Shown: positions 37,995-52,015 of the stretch, piece by piece
Position numbering within the stretch: the stretch's first letter is position 1
Layout of the letters: every line of letters starts with the position of its first letter
Origin: Cucumis sativus
Taxonomy: Eukaryota > Streptophyta > Magnoliopsida > Cucurbitales > Cucurbitaceae
Reading direction: 5' to 3'
Assembly (NCBI RefSeq): GCF_000004075.3
Contig: NC_026661.2
Coordinates: 2,604,001-2,668,000 of the forward strand
DNA length: 64,000 nucleotides
Notes under the pieces: model-generated
Seen by the model: the letters and a program-made list of their open reading frames with translations, nothing else
What the model was told of the DNA's origin: nothing
The model's database searches: none
Made by a program: the position numbers and the translations under genes

Positions 37995-40923
37995 TTAGAA
38001 GGTAGCACTCCACAATGTATTCTCGCCTTCTCCACATCGACGGTGGACTTCTTTAATTCTCTCGGCAGACCTGCAAATCCCGCTGCAGCTCCAGTCGAAT
38101 GAAGCCACGCAAATGTTGCCTGCTTGTGCCTTCCATTCACAATCTGCATTTGAACAACTTCTATTAAAGGTTTTATCTACCTTCTCGTTGCTTAACAAAA
38201 CAGACTCGTTTCAATGGCTAACTTTTCAGAGATTTGCCTATGTGTGTAAGGCAACTTGTATCTATTACTGGACGAGAAACATGGCAGAAGAAAATGTTCA
38301 GAAAATTGTTAATTTACCAGGGGGAGTTCCACAACAAAGTCTCCTATCGTCGATGTGCTCAACGTCAAGTCCAATGAACCAAGATCCCAAGGAAACATCT
38401 TCATTGGCATACTTGTGCAGAACATGCCTGAGAATCCAGCAATTATTAAGATCGTGTACAATTTGGCAATGCAAATGAAATTTGAAGTTTTGGATTTAAA
38501 GAACAGATAGATTAATCTTACTGGTTTATTGATATGTAGGTTGCTAAATCCTTCGAAATGGCGTACAACTGGCCTGTTGCATGGCGGAAGTACTTGTTAC
38601 CGAACTCACCAAACTTCCAGTGTTCAGGTTCATGGTATCGAACTCCCCTGCAATGATAGTTTGGTTAAGAAATCAAAGGTTTCCCATTTTTCAATATTCA
38701 CCAAGTGATGATGGTAAAGCAGCCTTACTTTTGTGACAGGACAGGACCAGATTTCATGCATCCAATGTAAACCCGTGGTTTTGATCGATGTCTAACTAGC
38801 GTTTCTCCTAATGTGGCTGCAACCAAATGGAAGGACACGAGTTTAATGTAAGACTCGAGCTTATCAAGTATGTATAGATATCTGTCTCAAGTATAGAAAT
38901 CAGACACCAATTCCGAACAAAATGGAAGTAACTGGCATAGATTCGTGATTCACTATCTTAATAACGATTCAATTATTGATTCTGCTTACCTATATTTACA
39001 TGAACATCGTCGTCAACTTTGATGTAGAAATCTGCATCCCACAATGCAACTGCTGTAGCAAAATAAATCTTCGTCTTGGCAGACAATTCAAGGTACCCTT
39101 CAACATGGTCCTGTTAGATAACAAGAAACGGTTGAAGATCGTCTTGAATACTTTTGAGAAGTTGAAGCATCTTAAGAATCCATCACCAGCAATAGATCAG
39201 AAAATTATGTATTCGGAAAACAAATCACTACCAGTCTAAGGAAATCTCCATGCTTTCTGTCCTCTGCTTCAATAGCTCTGTCAAGGATACCTCCAGATGT
39301 GGCACTGATCATCAAGAAAAAGCTCATTTAAAATCTTGTTGCTAGAAGGCCAAATGATTCTACGAGATATTATCGCAAGGAAGTCCGCAGATCATGTTGT
39401 TAACAGTTATTATCAAATGACAAAAGAACATGTACCTATGGCCGATGACAAATCGAATTATAATCCCCTTCTCCTCCTCTAGTTTCTTTCTCTTTTCCCC
39501 TGTTTTTCAAGTTTTCAATTACTCCCATCAGCACATAATGTGAACAAGAAGAAATGACGAAACAAATATAGTTCGTCTCAGGAGAGTAACAGTCACAAGC
39601 TACATACCTTGAGGCATCCACGTCGCACGAACTGAATCTCGTCTTTTTCTACTACTAAAAGCAGTATTGATCCCTACAACCATTAAGTATCTTCTTTTCC
39701 CAGATGATTGGGTATTCTTTAGATCATCCGATGAAGGTGAACCGCTCTGTATAGACTCCTGAGCTGCTTTGGCAGCAGCCAATTCCATCTCCAAATTTGA
39801 AATTGTCTTATCTAATGTTCTGCATAGAACAACATCAAAGTAAACTTGCAGTTTGAATTCTTCATGCAATACGTTCAAATCATGTTCAGTTAAACGGTAT
39901 AACAATTTCAGCTTTTACTCACTGTATAGCATTGTGAGTCTTAGAGACTTCCCCGAAAATATCTTTCGACACGCGCTTTACTTCCTTCTCATCCAACTAA
40001 AAAATATAAACAGATCAAAAAAATTAACAAAAAGAAAAAATAAAAGTAGCAATGTAATTACTTTCTTTGACATATATCCTTTTCGACAAGTAACGAAAAC
40101 AGCTTTGAAGATCCTTACCGATTTCGGATCACAGCCTTCTGAAACTAACTTTAGCTTTTCGGCTTCAAATGGCGTTGTTCGGGTGATTCCTTTAGGTTCT
40201 GGAACATTCCACATCCTGCAAGCAATTTGAATATGATCTTCAGTTTATCTCTTCTTTTTAGGAAAAACAAAAATATTGAAACTATCTTCCCGACAGAGCT
40301 GGTTCTTAAGCTTCTCGAAACAGACCACCTTTTTCCCATAATTGACGGTGGATGTTATAAGAATACTCATGATAACAACGAAATCAAATCCATAAATCCA
40401 CAAACAACCTAAGGTTTTGTCTAAATCTTGATTCATGGAGGAAATGCTGAAAAGAAACAGTTCTTCATCCAATCAGAAGGAGAAGGAAAACGAAAACAAC
40501 TTGATGATGGAACGAAATGGAAAAAAGGAAAAAAAAAAAAATCGTGTTAATAGCGTTATAACTGCTGGTGATCAATTTTTGAGAATATACAACTTTAATC
40601 AACAAACGAAAATACACAAAACCAAGAACATTAATACTGTCGGCTGCATTTAATAAACGAAAAATGGACAATGTTTCCCCAAGTAAATACAAAACCCAAA
40701 AAGAAAACACCCAAACTAGAACCTAAAACGTAAGAATCCAAGAGAAACCATTTCAACCCATCGATCAAAGCTAATTGAAGAAACCCCATCAAATTTTTCT
40801 TAGTGATACGAACCTGTTTGTGAAGAACATCCCCAAACAGAAGCTGCCAAGGCAAAGAAAAACTGCCCATTTCTGCGAAATGACGCTTCTTGACGATTGT
40901 TCAGGCTTAATTTTCCAGGACAT
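37995..40923 (-). CDS. B3GALT2: beta-1,3-galactosyltransferase (GT31, B3GALT2-like)
   Basis: Eleven exons join in phase to 407 residues: 40923-40814, 40215-40119, 39996-39923, 39819-39608, 39499-39436, 39304-39232, 39110-38990, 38816-38729, 38647-38522, 38427-38318 and 38143-37995. It is a type II Golgi protein. A short cytosolic tail, [17 protein letters not shown], is followed by a membrane anchor at about residues 19-36 ([17 protein letters not shown]). A DUF4094 stem region contains [18 protein letters not shown]. The GT31 catalytic domain starts near [19 protein letters not shown] and holds the metal/UDP-binding DDD at 243-245 in [12 protein letters not shown], then [30 protein letters not shown] and a cysteine-rich C-terminus. 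The enzyme should transfer galactose from UDP-Gal onto N-glycan or arabinogalactan-type acceptors. The whole sequence runs closely with Arabidopsis probable beta-1,3-galactosyltransferase 2 (about 404 residues). Close paralogues cannot be excluded. Confidence 0.96.
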
Positions 40924-43900
40924 CTTCTGCCCAGATTCTAATTTAAGCTGCCGGTAACAAGTTTATGTCAACAAAAAACCATAAGCATTGAATCAAGTAG
41001 ACCCAGGTGGAGAAAGGAAATAAAACAGTTGAAATTTAGAGAAAATTAGGTGCAGAACAAGATTTGAATCACAAGATTCAAAAAAGGAAGTGGGGTTGAA
41101 TTGAATTGAATTGAATTGGGTTGTTTCAATCTTCTACAACTTCCAATCAAAAGAAAAAAAGAAAAGAAAAAGAATTCTTGTTCTCTCTAAGCTAAAGGAA
41201 GTTGAAGAAGAGAAGCGAGAGAGAGAAGGAAGAAGAGGGGAAGACTGACTAACTAACCTCTCACTTAATACCAAACCACCAAACTGTTTCATAAAGTGAC
41301 ATAAATACCCTTTGTCAGTTCTTCATATTTGATAATACCCTTTGAAGAAGGGCTCACTTCCCCATCAATCATGCTGCTATGGAGATCATGTGGTACCATG
41401 TTCTTCTTTTTTCAAATTATATGCTTCTTCTTTTTCCTCTCTTTGTTTATTTTTTTCAACTTTCCAAAGTAAAACAATAAACAATTTTTCAAAAGCCTAC
41501 ATCCAATTTTTTGTGTCTACACAACAATTATTCTCAAATTTCCCTCACAAATTAATTCCCAAAATTACTCACCATTTATGTTCTAATATACAAAACATAT
41601 TTGGTTGTTTGATAATTTTAGATGACTATGCTATGCTATTGCTTACGTCTTTTTAATTTTAACATTTTAAGGCTAAATTAATGAGTTTACACATTATCTT
41701 CTTCACCTAACTAACATTAAGAAATATGTTACATAAGTGAGGTTTATTAATTATAGGTTGAGTTAAAAGATAGTTGAACTTTTACCCTACTCATTTTTCA
41801 ATCAAACTTTAAATTGTTGTTTTAGTTTCACATACTTTAAACTACCCTCTTCTAAATTAATCTACCAAAAAAATTTATTAAAGGTATAGCAAAATTAATC
41901 CAAACTAAATAATTTCAAATCTAAAATTTTACCTAATTGATCCTTAGGTTTTGGGCATAGCTTTTACCTTTCATATGGTCAATCTACTTCAGAATGTTAC
42001 TGGTTTAGTTTTTGTGTTTTGAGTTTCATTTCAATTTAGTTATTGAATTTGAAAATGTTATAATTTTATCTTCTTTTTCTTTTTTTTTTTTTTCGTTCTA
42101 AATTCTTACTTTTAGTCGTTTGGCTTTGAAATCTTTTGAAATTAAATCTACTAAATAAATACAAATTATTAGAAGTTCAAATTTGAAATTATTTTTGTTA
42201 GTGGTGGAAACAATAAATCTTAATTATTTTAAATTAATTAATAGATATTAACAACTAAAGATCAAAAGTGAACCAAATTGAAACAAAATTTAAATCTAAA
42301 AAATTTAAGTTTAATGACTAGATGGATAATATTTTAAAATATAAGGACTTACTAAAATGATAAACTTAAAATTGAAGTCACCCCAAATAGTAATGGGCAT
42401 ATGAGAGAAAGGAAGCATATTAAATAAAAGTAGATAGGAGCCATGGAGGAAGGCTTTCTATGGGTATGGGGGAACAGAGCATTTGATGCTTTATATAAAC
42501 ATCAAATAAATCCTATATATATGATATATATATCAATAACATTTCCAACCATATAAACAACTATTTCTAACTTTGCTAAAATTTTGGATTTGGGTTCATT
42601 TATTTAATCAACCAAATATGAACAACTATTTCATTTGAAGTTAATTGGTAGATTCACATGAGAAAAGGCATCTTGAAAGGAAGGAATTTGTTAATTAGAT
42701 GAAATTCAAACAAATGAGATTATTTGATGATATAGTGAAATATTAAATCAAAGTCAAACAATATTGAGTTATACATAAATAAGGGAATGAGAGATATATA
42801 GACAAACTTTAATTGCATGTAATTGAATAAGTAATGAATAAAAGTAGACAAAGGATATAAAAGATTGTTTCATAAAGAAAATAAAAAATGAAAAATAAAA
42901 GTAGACAAGAAGAAAGATAAAAGCTTTGTGGGGATAACCCACCAAAAGGAAAAAACAAGAAGCTTACCCAACAAAATAGACATATAAATCCTTTTTTCAA
43001 CAATAAAAAGGAAAGTTAAATTACCATATTTAACCAATCATTCAATATTGTTCCTTATAAATGTTTAGGTCCTAATAACGTTTAGTTTTGATTTTTGTGC
43101 GTAACAAATTCAATTTGTTGGAAGTTATTGGAAACATGATTCAAACTCATTGAAGAGTGACTAAGCCTACACATCCCAAAATCGAAAGATGTGAGTTTAC
43201 TTTGTTTCGATAAAAGAGAAGTAACTAAGCTAAGCTAATTGGCCGAAACATTCCAACATCAATGACCACACCAATAGTAACACAACTTAGCATTCCACCT
43301 AAATGTGAAACCATATACCTATAAACAATCTCATTTGACCATTTCAAGAGAAATAATATATTAGTGCTTTTAGCTAAACTAAATACTTTGTGTACTAATG
43401 TAGGCATCATAGCCTGCTTGACTTGACATTACTCTAGTAGAATTTTTTATAAAGTTAATTCAGACTCATACATGATACAAAATAACAACCTAATGAGATA
43501 TGTGATCCAACCCAATTGTATATCTAAGGTTTCAAAAAATGTCAAATTTCTTAACCTTCAAAAACTAATGATTGTATTGATTTAAAAGTAAAACTTTTGT
43601 AAATATATTTACTCCATCCAGATTTATAATTCTATCATTTAATCCTCTCAACTTTCATAAACCAATCAAATAACATTTTTAGTTCAAAAAATAAAAATTT
43701 AGAATCATTCATCAATTTTCTATAACCGTTCATTTGGTATAACTTATAGTATTTCAAGAAATCCACCCATATTTAAGATTTTTTTAGTACAAATGGAGAT
43801 AGGCGAATTGAACCTAAAATTACTTATTCTCAAGTACACATGTGCGGGACGGCACATTTGATAACTAATTAATATATTCATGTTTTTTTCAAAGTTATAA

Positions 43901-44309
43901 ATTGATTGATTAGTAAAAACGTACATGTTTAATAATTGAACTAAGTTATAAGTTTCACTCTATATTGATTACATAAAATCTAGAAAACATTGTACATTCA
44001 TACATTAATTACAAAAATGGAGTGATACAATAGTTAGTCTCGTGTTTTAATTTATTAAATTCTCAAATTAATTTTCAACACATTAAAATTTATTTAAAAC
44101 CATTTTTAAAATTTGATAAATTAGAATTAAAGCAAATTAAAAGGGTTTTGGATGCAATTTGTAATACTAATTTCAATCTCATTTTGGTAGTGCTCTAAAT
44201 TTCTGATTCATTCATTCTAACCTTCCTTCCAAACAATATCACATTTAATATTGAGAAGCAACATTAAAATTTGATATAGAAAGAAAGATTATAAATGAAA
44301 AAGAAAAGG

Positions 44310-44452
44310 CACGTGAATGGAGGGACAATAAAAAAGAAAAAGAAACGTGGCAAATCATAATTGGACCAATCAAGTACAATGAATCACGTGACATGTCTCC
44401 CAAGGGGCACGTGTATAAAGGGCATAAGCAAGCAAGCGAGCTGACACGTGTC
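44310..44452 (+). promoter_or_regulatory. dense G-box/ABRE cluster with CCAAT and TATA
   Basis: Four CACGTG cores lie at 44310-44315, 44385-44390, 44408-44413 and 44445-44450, the last inside the 10-bp palindrome GACACGTGTC. An ACGTGG is at 44345-44350. ATTGGACCAAT, a CCAAT palindrome, is at 44360-44370, and TATAAAG follows the third core at 44414-44420. Several ABREs near a TATA box are the signature of ABA- or stress-induced promoters bound by bZIP factors. No coding sequence follows on the plus strand within 500 bases, and none was recognised upstream on the minus strand. Confidence 0.6.
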
Positions 44453-45637
44453 ATTAATTGAAAAAATTACAAAATTTTAATGTTTTTGGTTCTCACCATC
44501 CTCTCTGGCTTTCACGTCTCCATCTTCATTCTTATTTTCTCTTCTTCTTTAATTACTTTTTTTTTAGGATAAAGATTCTTCAATATTTGTGTTGGATTTC
44601 CCTCCAAAATACTTTCATTTTTCAAACATTTTATTATTATTAGTACACACAAAGATCTATATTAAACAACAGTTTTAATTTTAATTTTATTAACGTACTC
44701 TCTGCATTGATTCTTTTGGAAGTCGTGCTTTTTGTTGGCCGGTTTACCATAATCCATTCATTTCTCAATCTTGTATTCTATATCTTATCTCTTAATCATT
44801 CACTTTTTATTAATTCATTCCTTAATCTTGTTTTATTATTTTTAATTTTCTCTTTTCAAGAAATATTAAATAAAAACTTCATTTTAAATCGGCTCATTGT
44901 CCATTGCACCAATTTATAGAAATGAGAGTGAGCATTATGTGTTGTGTTGTGTAATTAGTTGGAAAGTTCAAATCATTTGAAAATTTTCAAATTACATTAA
45001 AATTCAACTCGTTATTATATAAATATAGCTACAAAGTGAAATAATAATTATAGATTAGTGTCTTGTCTATTTATAGTTATTTTCTTTAATTTCTACAAGA
45101 AAAATAAGATGATGATGATATTTTTATTGATGAAATGAATAGATGGACAAATTTGATTAGAGAATTAAAAAAAATGTTTCTTCTAAAATTTTAATTTCAT
45201 ATATATTATTTTAGAAAGATGTTCATGTGATAATGAAATAGTGATATAAAAGGATTAAAACAAATGTGAAAAATATATATTTAAATAGATTGTTTTCAAA
45301 TACTATACCATGAATCAAAATGTTTATAAATAAAGCAAAATTATTTCACTAGTGTTTAATGTATATCACTATATTTGGTTGTATTTATAAATATTTTTGT
45401 TAATTTTGGCATTCAAAATAATTATATTTATAAATTAAATTTTTTTCGAGAAAAGATTCATTAAAACTTTTAACTAATAATTGTAAATCAACGAACAAGT
45501 GTCACATTATACCTTCCACTAATGTTTCATTTCAATATGTATATTTTTGTTTGTGAAACTTATAATCTTAGTTTAATTTTCATAAGCCAATCGATTTGTA
45601 CTCCTAATTAAGATTAGTTTTGAAAATCATAAATGCA

Positions 45638-45711
45638 TCAATTTGAGTTCTTAATTAGGATTCCATTCAATTTGAGTTCTTAATTAGGATTCCATGTGTA
45701 TACACATGGAA
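45638..45711. repeat. 29-bp exact tandem duplication abutting a 22-bp palindrome
   Basis: Positions 45638-45666 are repeated exactly at 45667-45695. The second copy runs into a perfect 22-bp palindrome at 45690-45711 with half-site TTCCATGTGTA. Confidence 0.9.
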
Positions 45712-48656
45712 GAGATGCTAGATTTCTTAGTAAAGGGTCTAAATGATTCACATGAGAAAACTCAAATTTTTATTTGAAACAATTATAAGCTACACGTAAT
45801 AGTTTTCAAATAAAATCCAAATTATAACACTAGTGAATTTTCCAAAGTTAAGTATAAATCAATACTTTTTTTCTTTCTACGTCTATGTGACAATTTGGCA
45901 AATACAATAACAATTTACTACAACCTATAAATTTCTTGATTCACTAATAAACAATCTTACCAAGAAAACAAGGTTAAAAAGAAGTAGATCCCATATAACA
46001 AAATAGGTAGATCTGTGTATGAAATGAATCATATTGTTTCATATATATATATATACCCCTCATACAATTTTGGTAACCATAAACTTAAGATTGTATTTAG
46101 TAAGACTTTAATACGTGTATTCCTAAACATATGCAAATCCCTAATCTGAAGGAAAAGAAATATGGGGAGGGAATTACGAATCCTGCAAAATTGATCTGCA
46201 AGTTTAGGAGGAGAGCATTGGTTGTTTAGAAGAGAAGAATTGTAGCCATAGAAGAAAGAAAGAAAAGAAAATATGCCTATCTTGCAATGGGAGTTTTGGT
46301 TTTGTGCACTTTTTGAAAACTTGAACAGCAACCCAAGGCTGCCATTTTCCAGCACCCACTCTCATTGCTTACGCCTTCTCTGCACAAACCCCCACCTAAT
46401 CCTTTTTGTGGTTCTGCCCTTTTGCCCACCATCTACCAACCCAAAGGGAGAGTCCACCTTTTTTTTTTCTTCTTCTTCTTCTTTTTCTCCTTCTTGTTGC
46501 TGACCTGGATCTTACAGATTTTGTCAGTTTGTAAATAAGTGTTAATAACAACAGAGAGAAGATTCTTTCAGTAACTTTTCATGGAAAAAAACACAGATTG
46601 GATTTCACACTGCATACCAGATACTGTTTATCTAAGTTTTTACCTTGAAAAGACATATGATAATTACTAACACAACAGAGTACACTGTTCATGGGTACCA
46701 TTCATTTTCGTGTATAGTTTAACAATTTCGTCCTTATATTTGAATTGGGTTTGTTTTTTGAATTCTTATATTTCAAATCTAACCATACATGTTTTAGTTT
46801 TCTCTCGCAAAGTTACAAAAACCACCTTTGATATGGCTAAGTTGTCACAATCACAATTTCTTCCCCTCTTGTTTATTTAATACTTAGAAATTTTTACGTC
46901 AATTGAGCTACATTCATTCATAAAAATCTTAACCTGCTTATCAGAATTTTCTATCAAAACATTTAAATATTAAATAGGACAAAGTTCAGAAATTATATTT
47001 TAGAAAATTGTAACATTCAAAAGTCTCCACAAAATGATTGTTTCTGTTTTTTCTTTTTTTTAATATTACCATTAAATAATTGTTCCAAGTTCATTAACCC
47101 AATTTTTCATTTTGGTTCAGGCACTTCAAGACAAATTGATTTGTCTTTGTACTTATGGTTAATTTTCTAGAAAAAAAAACATTAGTCCACCTTCTATTAA
47201 TTTTGGAAATATATATTCACCTTGTTTTTTATGTGAAATTATTGTTATTATTAGGCCACTAGGACTTCTAGATCAAATCTCCTTTGAGCATTTTGCAATA
47301 TTTAAGAGTATAATTATTATAATTTAACAAATTTAAGAGGGTGATTTCAAAGTTTCTTACTCATCTTCATTTATCATCTTTTTACTGTTTGACATGAGAT
47401 TTGACTTTTGTTTTTCTTCTTTTTAAATTGGAATCACTCATATTTCATGTTAAGAGTTAGAAACAGAGTAATCCAATTAGGATGAAGCAGCCAAGTTGTT
47501 AACAAAATGATACCTAATAAGAATTAAGAAGAATGATGGATTCTTCCACCATTGCATCTTAGTTGCTTTACCAAGCAAAATATCTCATCCATGTGGGATT
47601 ATTAGATTAACTTTCAATCATACCCACTAGTTTTTGTCAATCCACACTAGTTTAATTAACTGTCCTTGTGTAGGGTACGTATGCTTCTTAAAATACTATA
47701 ATACATTTATTGAATCAAAGCAATTTGGACCCATTTGCCTCATGATTCGAAAAGAATTTTACTTCACATCTTTTTTCTATATCGTTGAGTGTTGTGTGTG
47801 AGTCCAAATAAAGCTAGCTTTTGAAATGTATAATGTTTTGATTGTTCTCTTAACCAATCGAACTATACTCAAGTTAAACATATGTGTTTCATACACTTAT
47901 TTCAATATTCAATCGCTACTAACGTTTTCATTTCTTGTTGTCTATATTTTACTCTTTGTATCTTAATTTCTAATTCTCATTTCCTACTCATTGTTTTTGT
48001 TTCTTACTTTTTTTAAAATTTAAAATGGAACTACATTTTATTACTTTTTCTTTCTTGTTATTTATTACAAATTTTAGAAATAAAAAAAATGATCAAATAA
48101 TACTTTTATGTTTGTTTTCAGAGAAAGAGTGGAAATTGAGATAAGAAATTTGATTCCTTGTTTTTTAAATTTTAACACGATTTAGAAACGTTTCACAAAA
48201 ATGAGAACCAAACCAAATTCTTTCATTAAACGAAAACCAAAAACAGAAATGTCATTAAACGAGTACAACAATTTAACTATTTATTTAGATTCGAGCATGT
48301 TTATAAATACTATTCAAGCTCATATTCAAATTCATGTCAAATATTTTTTATATATATCGTCTAAATAAAACATTTTCATATTTACCAAGTCAAAAGGTAT
48401 AGTTCTTACAAAAAAAAATAAAAAATAAACAAAGTCAAATGGATTAAGTAAAACAAATTACTTTTTTAATTTGGTTTGGATTAGGTGGTCCAAATAGTAA
48501 ACATTAATAATAATAATAATAATAATAAAAAGTAAATAAATAAATAAAACCTATGCTTTAAATACTCAATATATTCAAATTTTGAATTAAAAATTTAAAA
48601 TACAAAATTAGGTGAAGAAAAAAAAATTATAATGAACCTGTCATCTCATCTTACAT

Positions 48657-48762
48657 TATAAGCTCATTTTATTTTATTAGTATGCAAAATTTATAAACTA
48701 AAATGTGTAATATAAACTCATTTCATTTTATTAGTATGCAAAATTTATAAACTAAAATGTGT
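48657..48762. repeat. tandem duplication, period 54 bp
   Basis: The 52 bases 48657-48708 recur at 48711-48762 with only two or three differences, all in the first 20 bases. The last 35 bases of both copies are identical. Confidence 0.9.
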
Positions 48763-51700
48763 TCATAAACTAATTACCAGTAGTTGAGTTCTTTTCTATT
48801 AATCATAAACAAACTGACCACATATTTGAAATATCGAAAACACATTAACTGCATTGTTTTTTTTCCTTCCAAATTTTTATTTTTCTTAACGTTGTCAAAA
48901 CCTTGTTTAATAATCCTTTCATTTTTATATTTGTTTTCTAAAATTAAGCTTATTTTCTTTCGACATGTTCCAATGATTTGCATATTTCTCTAATACAAAT
49001 GTTGAATTCAAAAAACAAAAACAAAAGTTTTTAAATTTTGGTTTGATTTTTTAAACCCTTAAAAGATCGTAAATAAACAAAAGAAAGGAAGTTGATGTAA
49101 ATAGTAAAAACAAAATAGTTATCATGCAACTTGAATAACTTAAATTCAAGTAAAATCTTACAAAATTGTTACTTCAATTTTCAAATTAAATCACTAGTTC
49201 AAAAATTGAAGATGGTGTAAGTTGTTATAGCCAGAGGAGTGATTATTAGAGTGCTTAAAAACATCTTATTTATTTATGAAATTGAAACAAGAGCCCTCGT
49301 TGTAAGAATGGGTTTGAGGTCATGTATGGAAGATGAAGAGGGTCACAACCCACGAGCGTAGGCCCCCAAAACAGGCAAAGGCAAAGGCCATTTTCCATCT
49401 ACATATTCTGCCGACAACCATGTGGCTTCCTTATTCCTTATATAATTTCTAACCCCTCGGCTTCTCAGCTGCCTTTCCATCTCATACTCTAATAATCATA
49501 TGTTTTTTTTTTCTTTTTCTTTTACGTCTTTTAAATCCTAAGACTTTGGAAGAATATGTCAGAGAGCTTCATGTGGGAGTGGGAGTGGGTGGCTTACCTA
49601 ACATGATACCCCTATACTCTTCTTCAATATACTACAATATATTGAAAGGTAGACAAACTATATTAAGGTGTTTTTATTTAGTTTTCTGAGTTCTGAAAGC
49701 TTAACTATAAGAAAACCAAATTCATGGACCCAAAATCCTTGCCTCAAATTCATACCAAGATGTTCTCCTTCGATCTTTGATTATTTTAAAAGGTCAACTC
49801 TACTCCAATCATCCCAATTTACTCCATTGACTTTTGAAATGTAGACGAAAATTTAAGCTTCTTGTATTTCTTTTTTTGTTTTCTATTTTTTTTAAAAAAA
49901 TTATGCTAGATTCTTAACCATTTTTAATAGGCATTTTACATTCCTTTAAATCATATTTGAATTCTAAGTCAAAATTTCAAAAACAAAATGAAGTGTTTAA
50001 AAACTAAAGCAAGAAAACTATAAGAAAAAAAAAATTGGGTATGTAATTTTTATATAAACTTAAAAAAAAAAACATAATAATAACCAAATGAGGCTTGAGT
50101 GACACAACTTGAAATATCGAAAATTATAGACCAGAATACTTGCACCATATTTAATTCAAACTAACCAGAATCTAGATTGATGATGTGAGCCAAGGGAAAT
50201 TAAAAAATTAAGAAAGCAATGTTTACCTGTAATATTTTAACGGGCGTTTGTTTAATTGGTTTGAAGCTGACCATCAAACTTAGAGAAGAGAGACTAATAA
50301 TGTGTAGGGCAGTGTGAGATCTCCAGCAATCCACTCAATGCATGTTTCTAGATAGTGGATGTGATTAAATTAGCTCTACATTTAAAATCTAAATCTCTTA
50401 CAGCTCATGATTGCCCAGATAGGCAGATACTTTACCTGATGATTGTTAAGATGTTGCTCCCACATAAGTTCAATTGAATTGCTGGTCCCTGCCATTATTA
50501 GATAGAAGCCATAGTAAAATTCCACCATTAAAAGACTATTTGTTAGACTGTCTTTTTCTCCCAATGGCTAAGACAATATTGTCTTAACAAAGCATCCTTG
50601 ATGTCAGGCTAATGATATTATTTACTAATTTAGATGTTACACAATGTTACCTGATTAGGTATAGTTTCTACCTAAGATGGATATTACTCTTTTATTTCAA
50701 AGTTCAGTTCAACGCATCTACCAACCATCTCTTTTTAATCTAGTTCATCTTTCAAGGCAAACTTGTTAAGTCTACCAAAAGTTAAAAGTTCACATTTTCA
50801 CTTTGATAGTAAACAAAAATAAAATCTATTTCTAAGTGTGATTAAAATTCTAACCAAAATTTATAATTGAAAAATGCAATTCACTTCTCCTAATTTCTCC
50901 ATTGTGAATTTCACATTTCTTTATAAAAAAAACAATTGAATTAATAGTTAAAAATATTGTCAATATAAGAAACAATACTGGCCCTATATTAGCCCTTACC
51001 CCAAAGGGTCTTAAGAAGATGTTGATATCTGAACTCTTAAATAGATTTTTTTTATATCCGTCGGCTAGATATAAACCAGGTATTTTAATCTTTTAGATAA
51101 TTCTCAATTTGATCTCAGTATAACCTCCAATGTATACAGAATTCTGCATTAGGTCCTTTCCATTAAGAAATTGGTTAACATTTGTCAAAACAAATTTGGT
51201 GTATCATTGAATTACTAAAGCTTGCCATATAAATTCTACCTGACGTATAGAACACCACCCGCCTAAGCAAGAAAGGGGAAAAACACATTTCTACCAAGAG
51301 GCATGTCTAAGTATGTTACTAAAACAAAAATTCAACTACACAATTACTTTAAGTTAATAAATTTTAGCAAACTTATTTCTGGAATGTCTTCATTTAAAAT
51401 ATAATACATCCAAGTTTTTAAATTTTCAAAAGGTTTAAAAGACCAAATCAAATATTTAACTTAAACAATCAAATTAGCACAACTGACGTGTTAGCCTAAC
51501 CGAGAGATCTGTGATTCTAATTTCTGATCCTCACCCTCATAGTGCTACTACAATTTTAAAAACAAACTTTACAATCAGAAAAACGAAGGTTGGTCATTTA
51601 CCTGGAACTCTGGAAGTGACTTTAGTCGTGAATTCCATTTAAATGGTAGCTTAAGCTCTACTGAAATTTCACTCCTTTGCAAATTATATCCCCTAACCTA

Positions 51701-52015
51701 TGTTAAACAATTTAAGAATACTTCGTCAAAAATATGCCAAGCCAAGCATGGAGTCAATAAGGTAAAAGGGAGATGATGAAACGCTCACAAGATGGGGACA
51801 AAGACAAGGCCGCCATCTTAATCTTATAATACAGACCATCTGCACAAAATTGAATAAATCAACCTCCTCAGCGCTAGAGAAATTCAAAGACAATAAAATG
51901 TAACGTGTAACATTAATATGTAGAGATTTTACTTGCAACATGAGCACAGATGCAGTAATTCCTAGCATAGAATGAGACGCTAGCATTACATGCAACATAG
52001 CACTGCTGCAGTACT

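Larger units (their letters stand above)
40924..52015. other. 11-kb gene-poor region
   Basis: The first 300 bases hold the galactosyltransferase leader and promoter, and the last few hundred the RRP6L3 3' UTR. No gene was recognised in between. Points of note are an ABRE/G-box cluster with TATA (44310-44452), a 29-bp tandem duplication beside a palindrome (45638-45711), a 54-bp tandem duplication (48657-48762), an AAT microsatellite near 48507-48529, and GC-richer unassigned stretches at 46270-46450 and 49310-49610. Splice-donor-like CAGGTAA words at 50224, 50651 and 51600 on the minus strand could belong to untranslated or noncoding transcripts. Confidence 0.55.

Noticed and set aside
46273..46503. 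76-codon plus-strand frame in a GC-richer stretch
   Set aside because: No family motif, low-complexity serine/phenylalanine tail and no splice partners. It may be noncoding RNA but there is no positive evidence.
50382..50564. Minus-strand frame ending MWEQHLNNHQ before a CAG/GTAAAG donor
   Set aside because: Looks exon-like, but no matching acceptor or neighbouring exon could be joined, and the family is not recognised.
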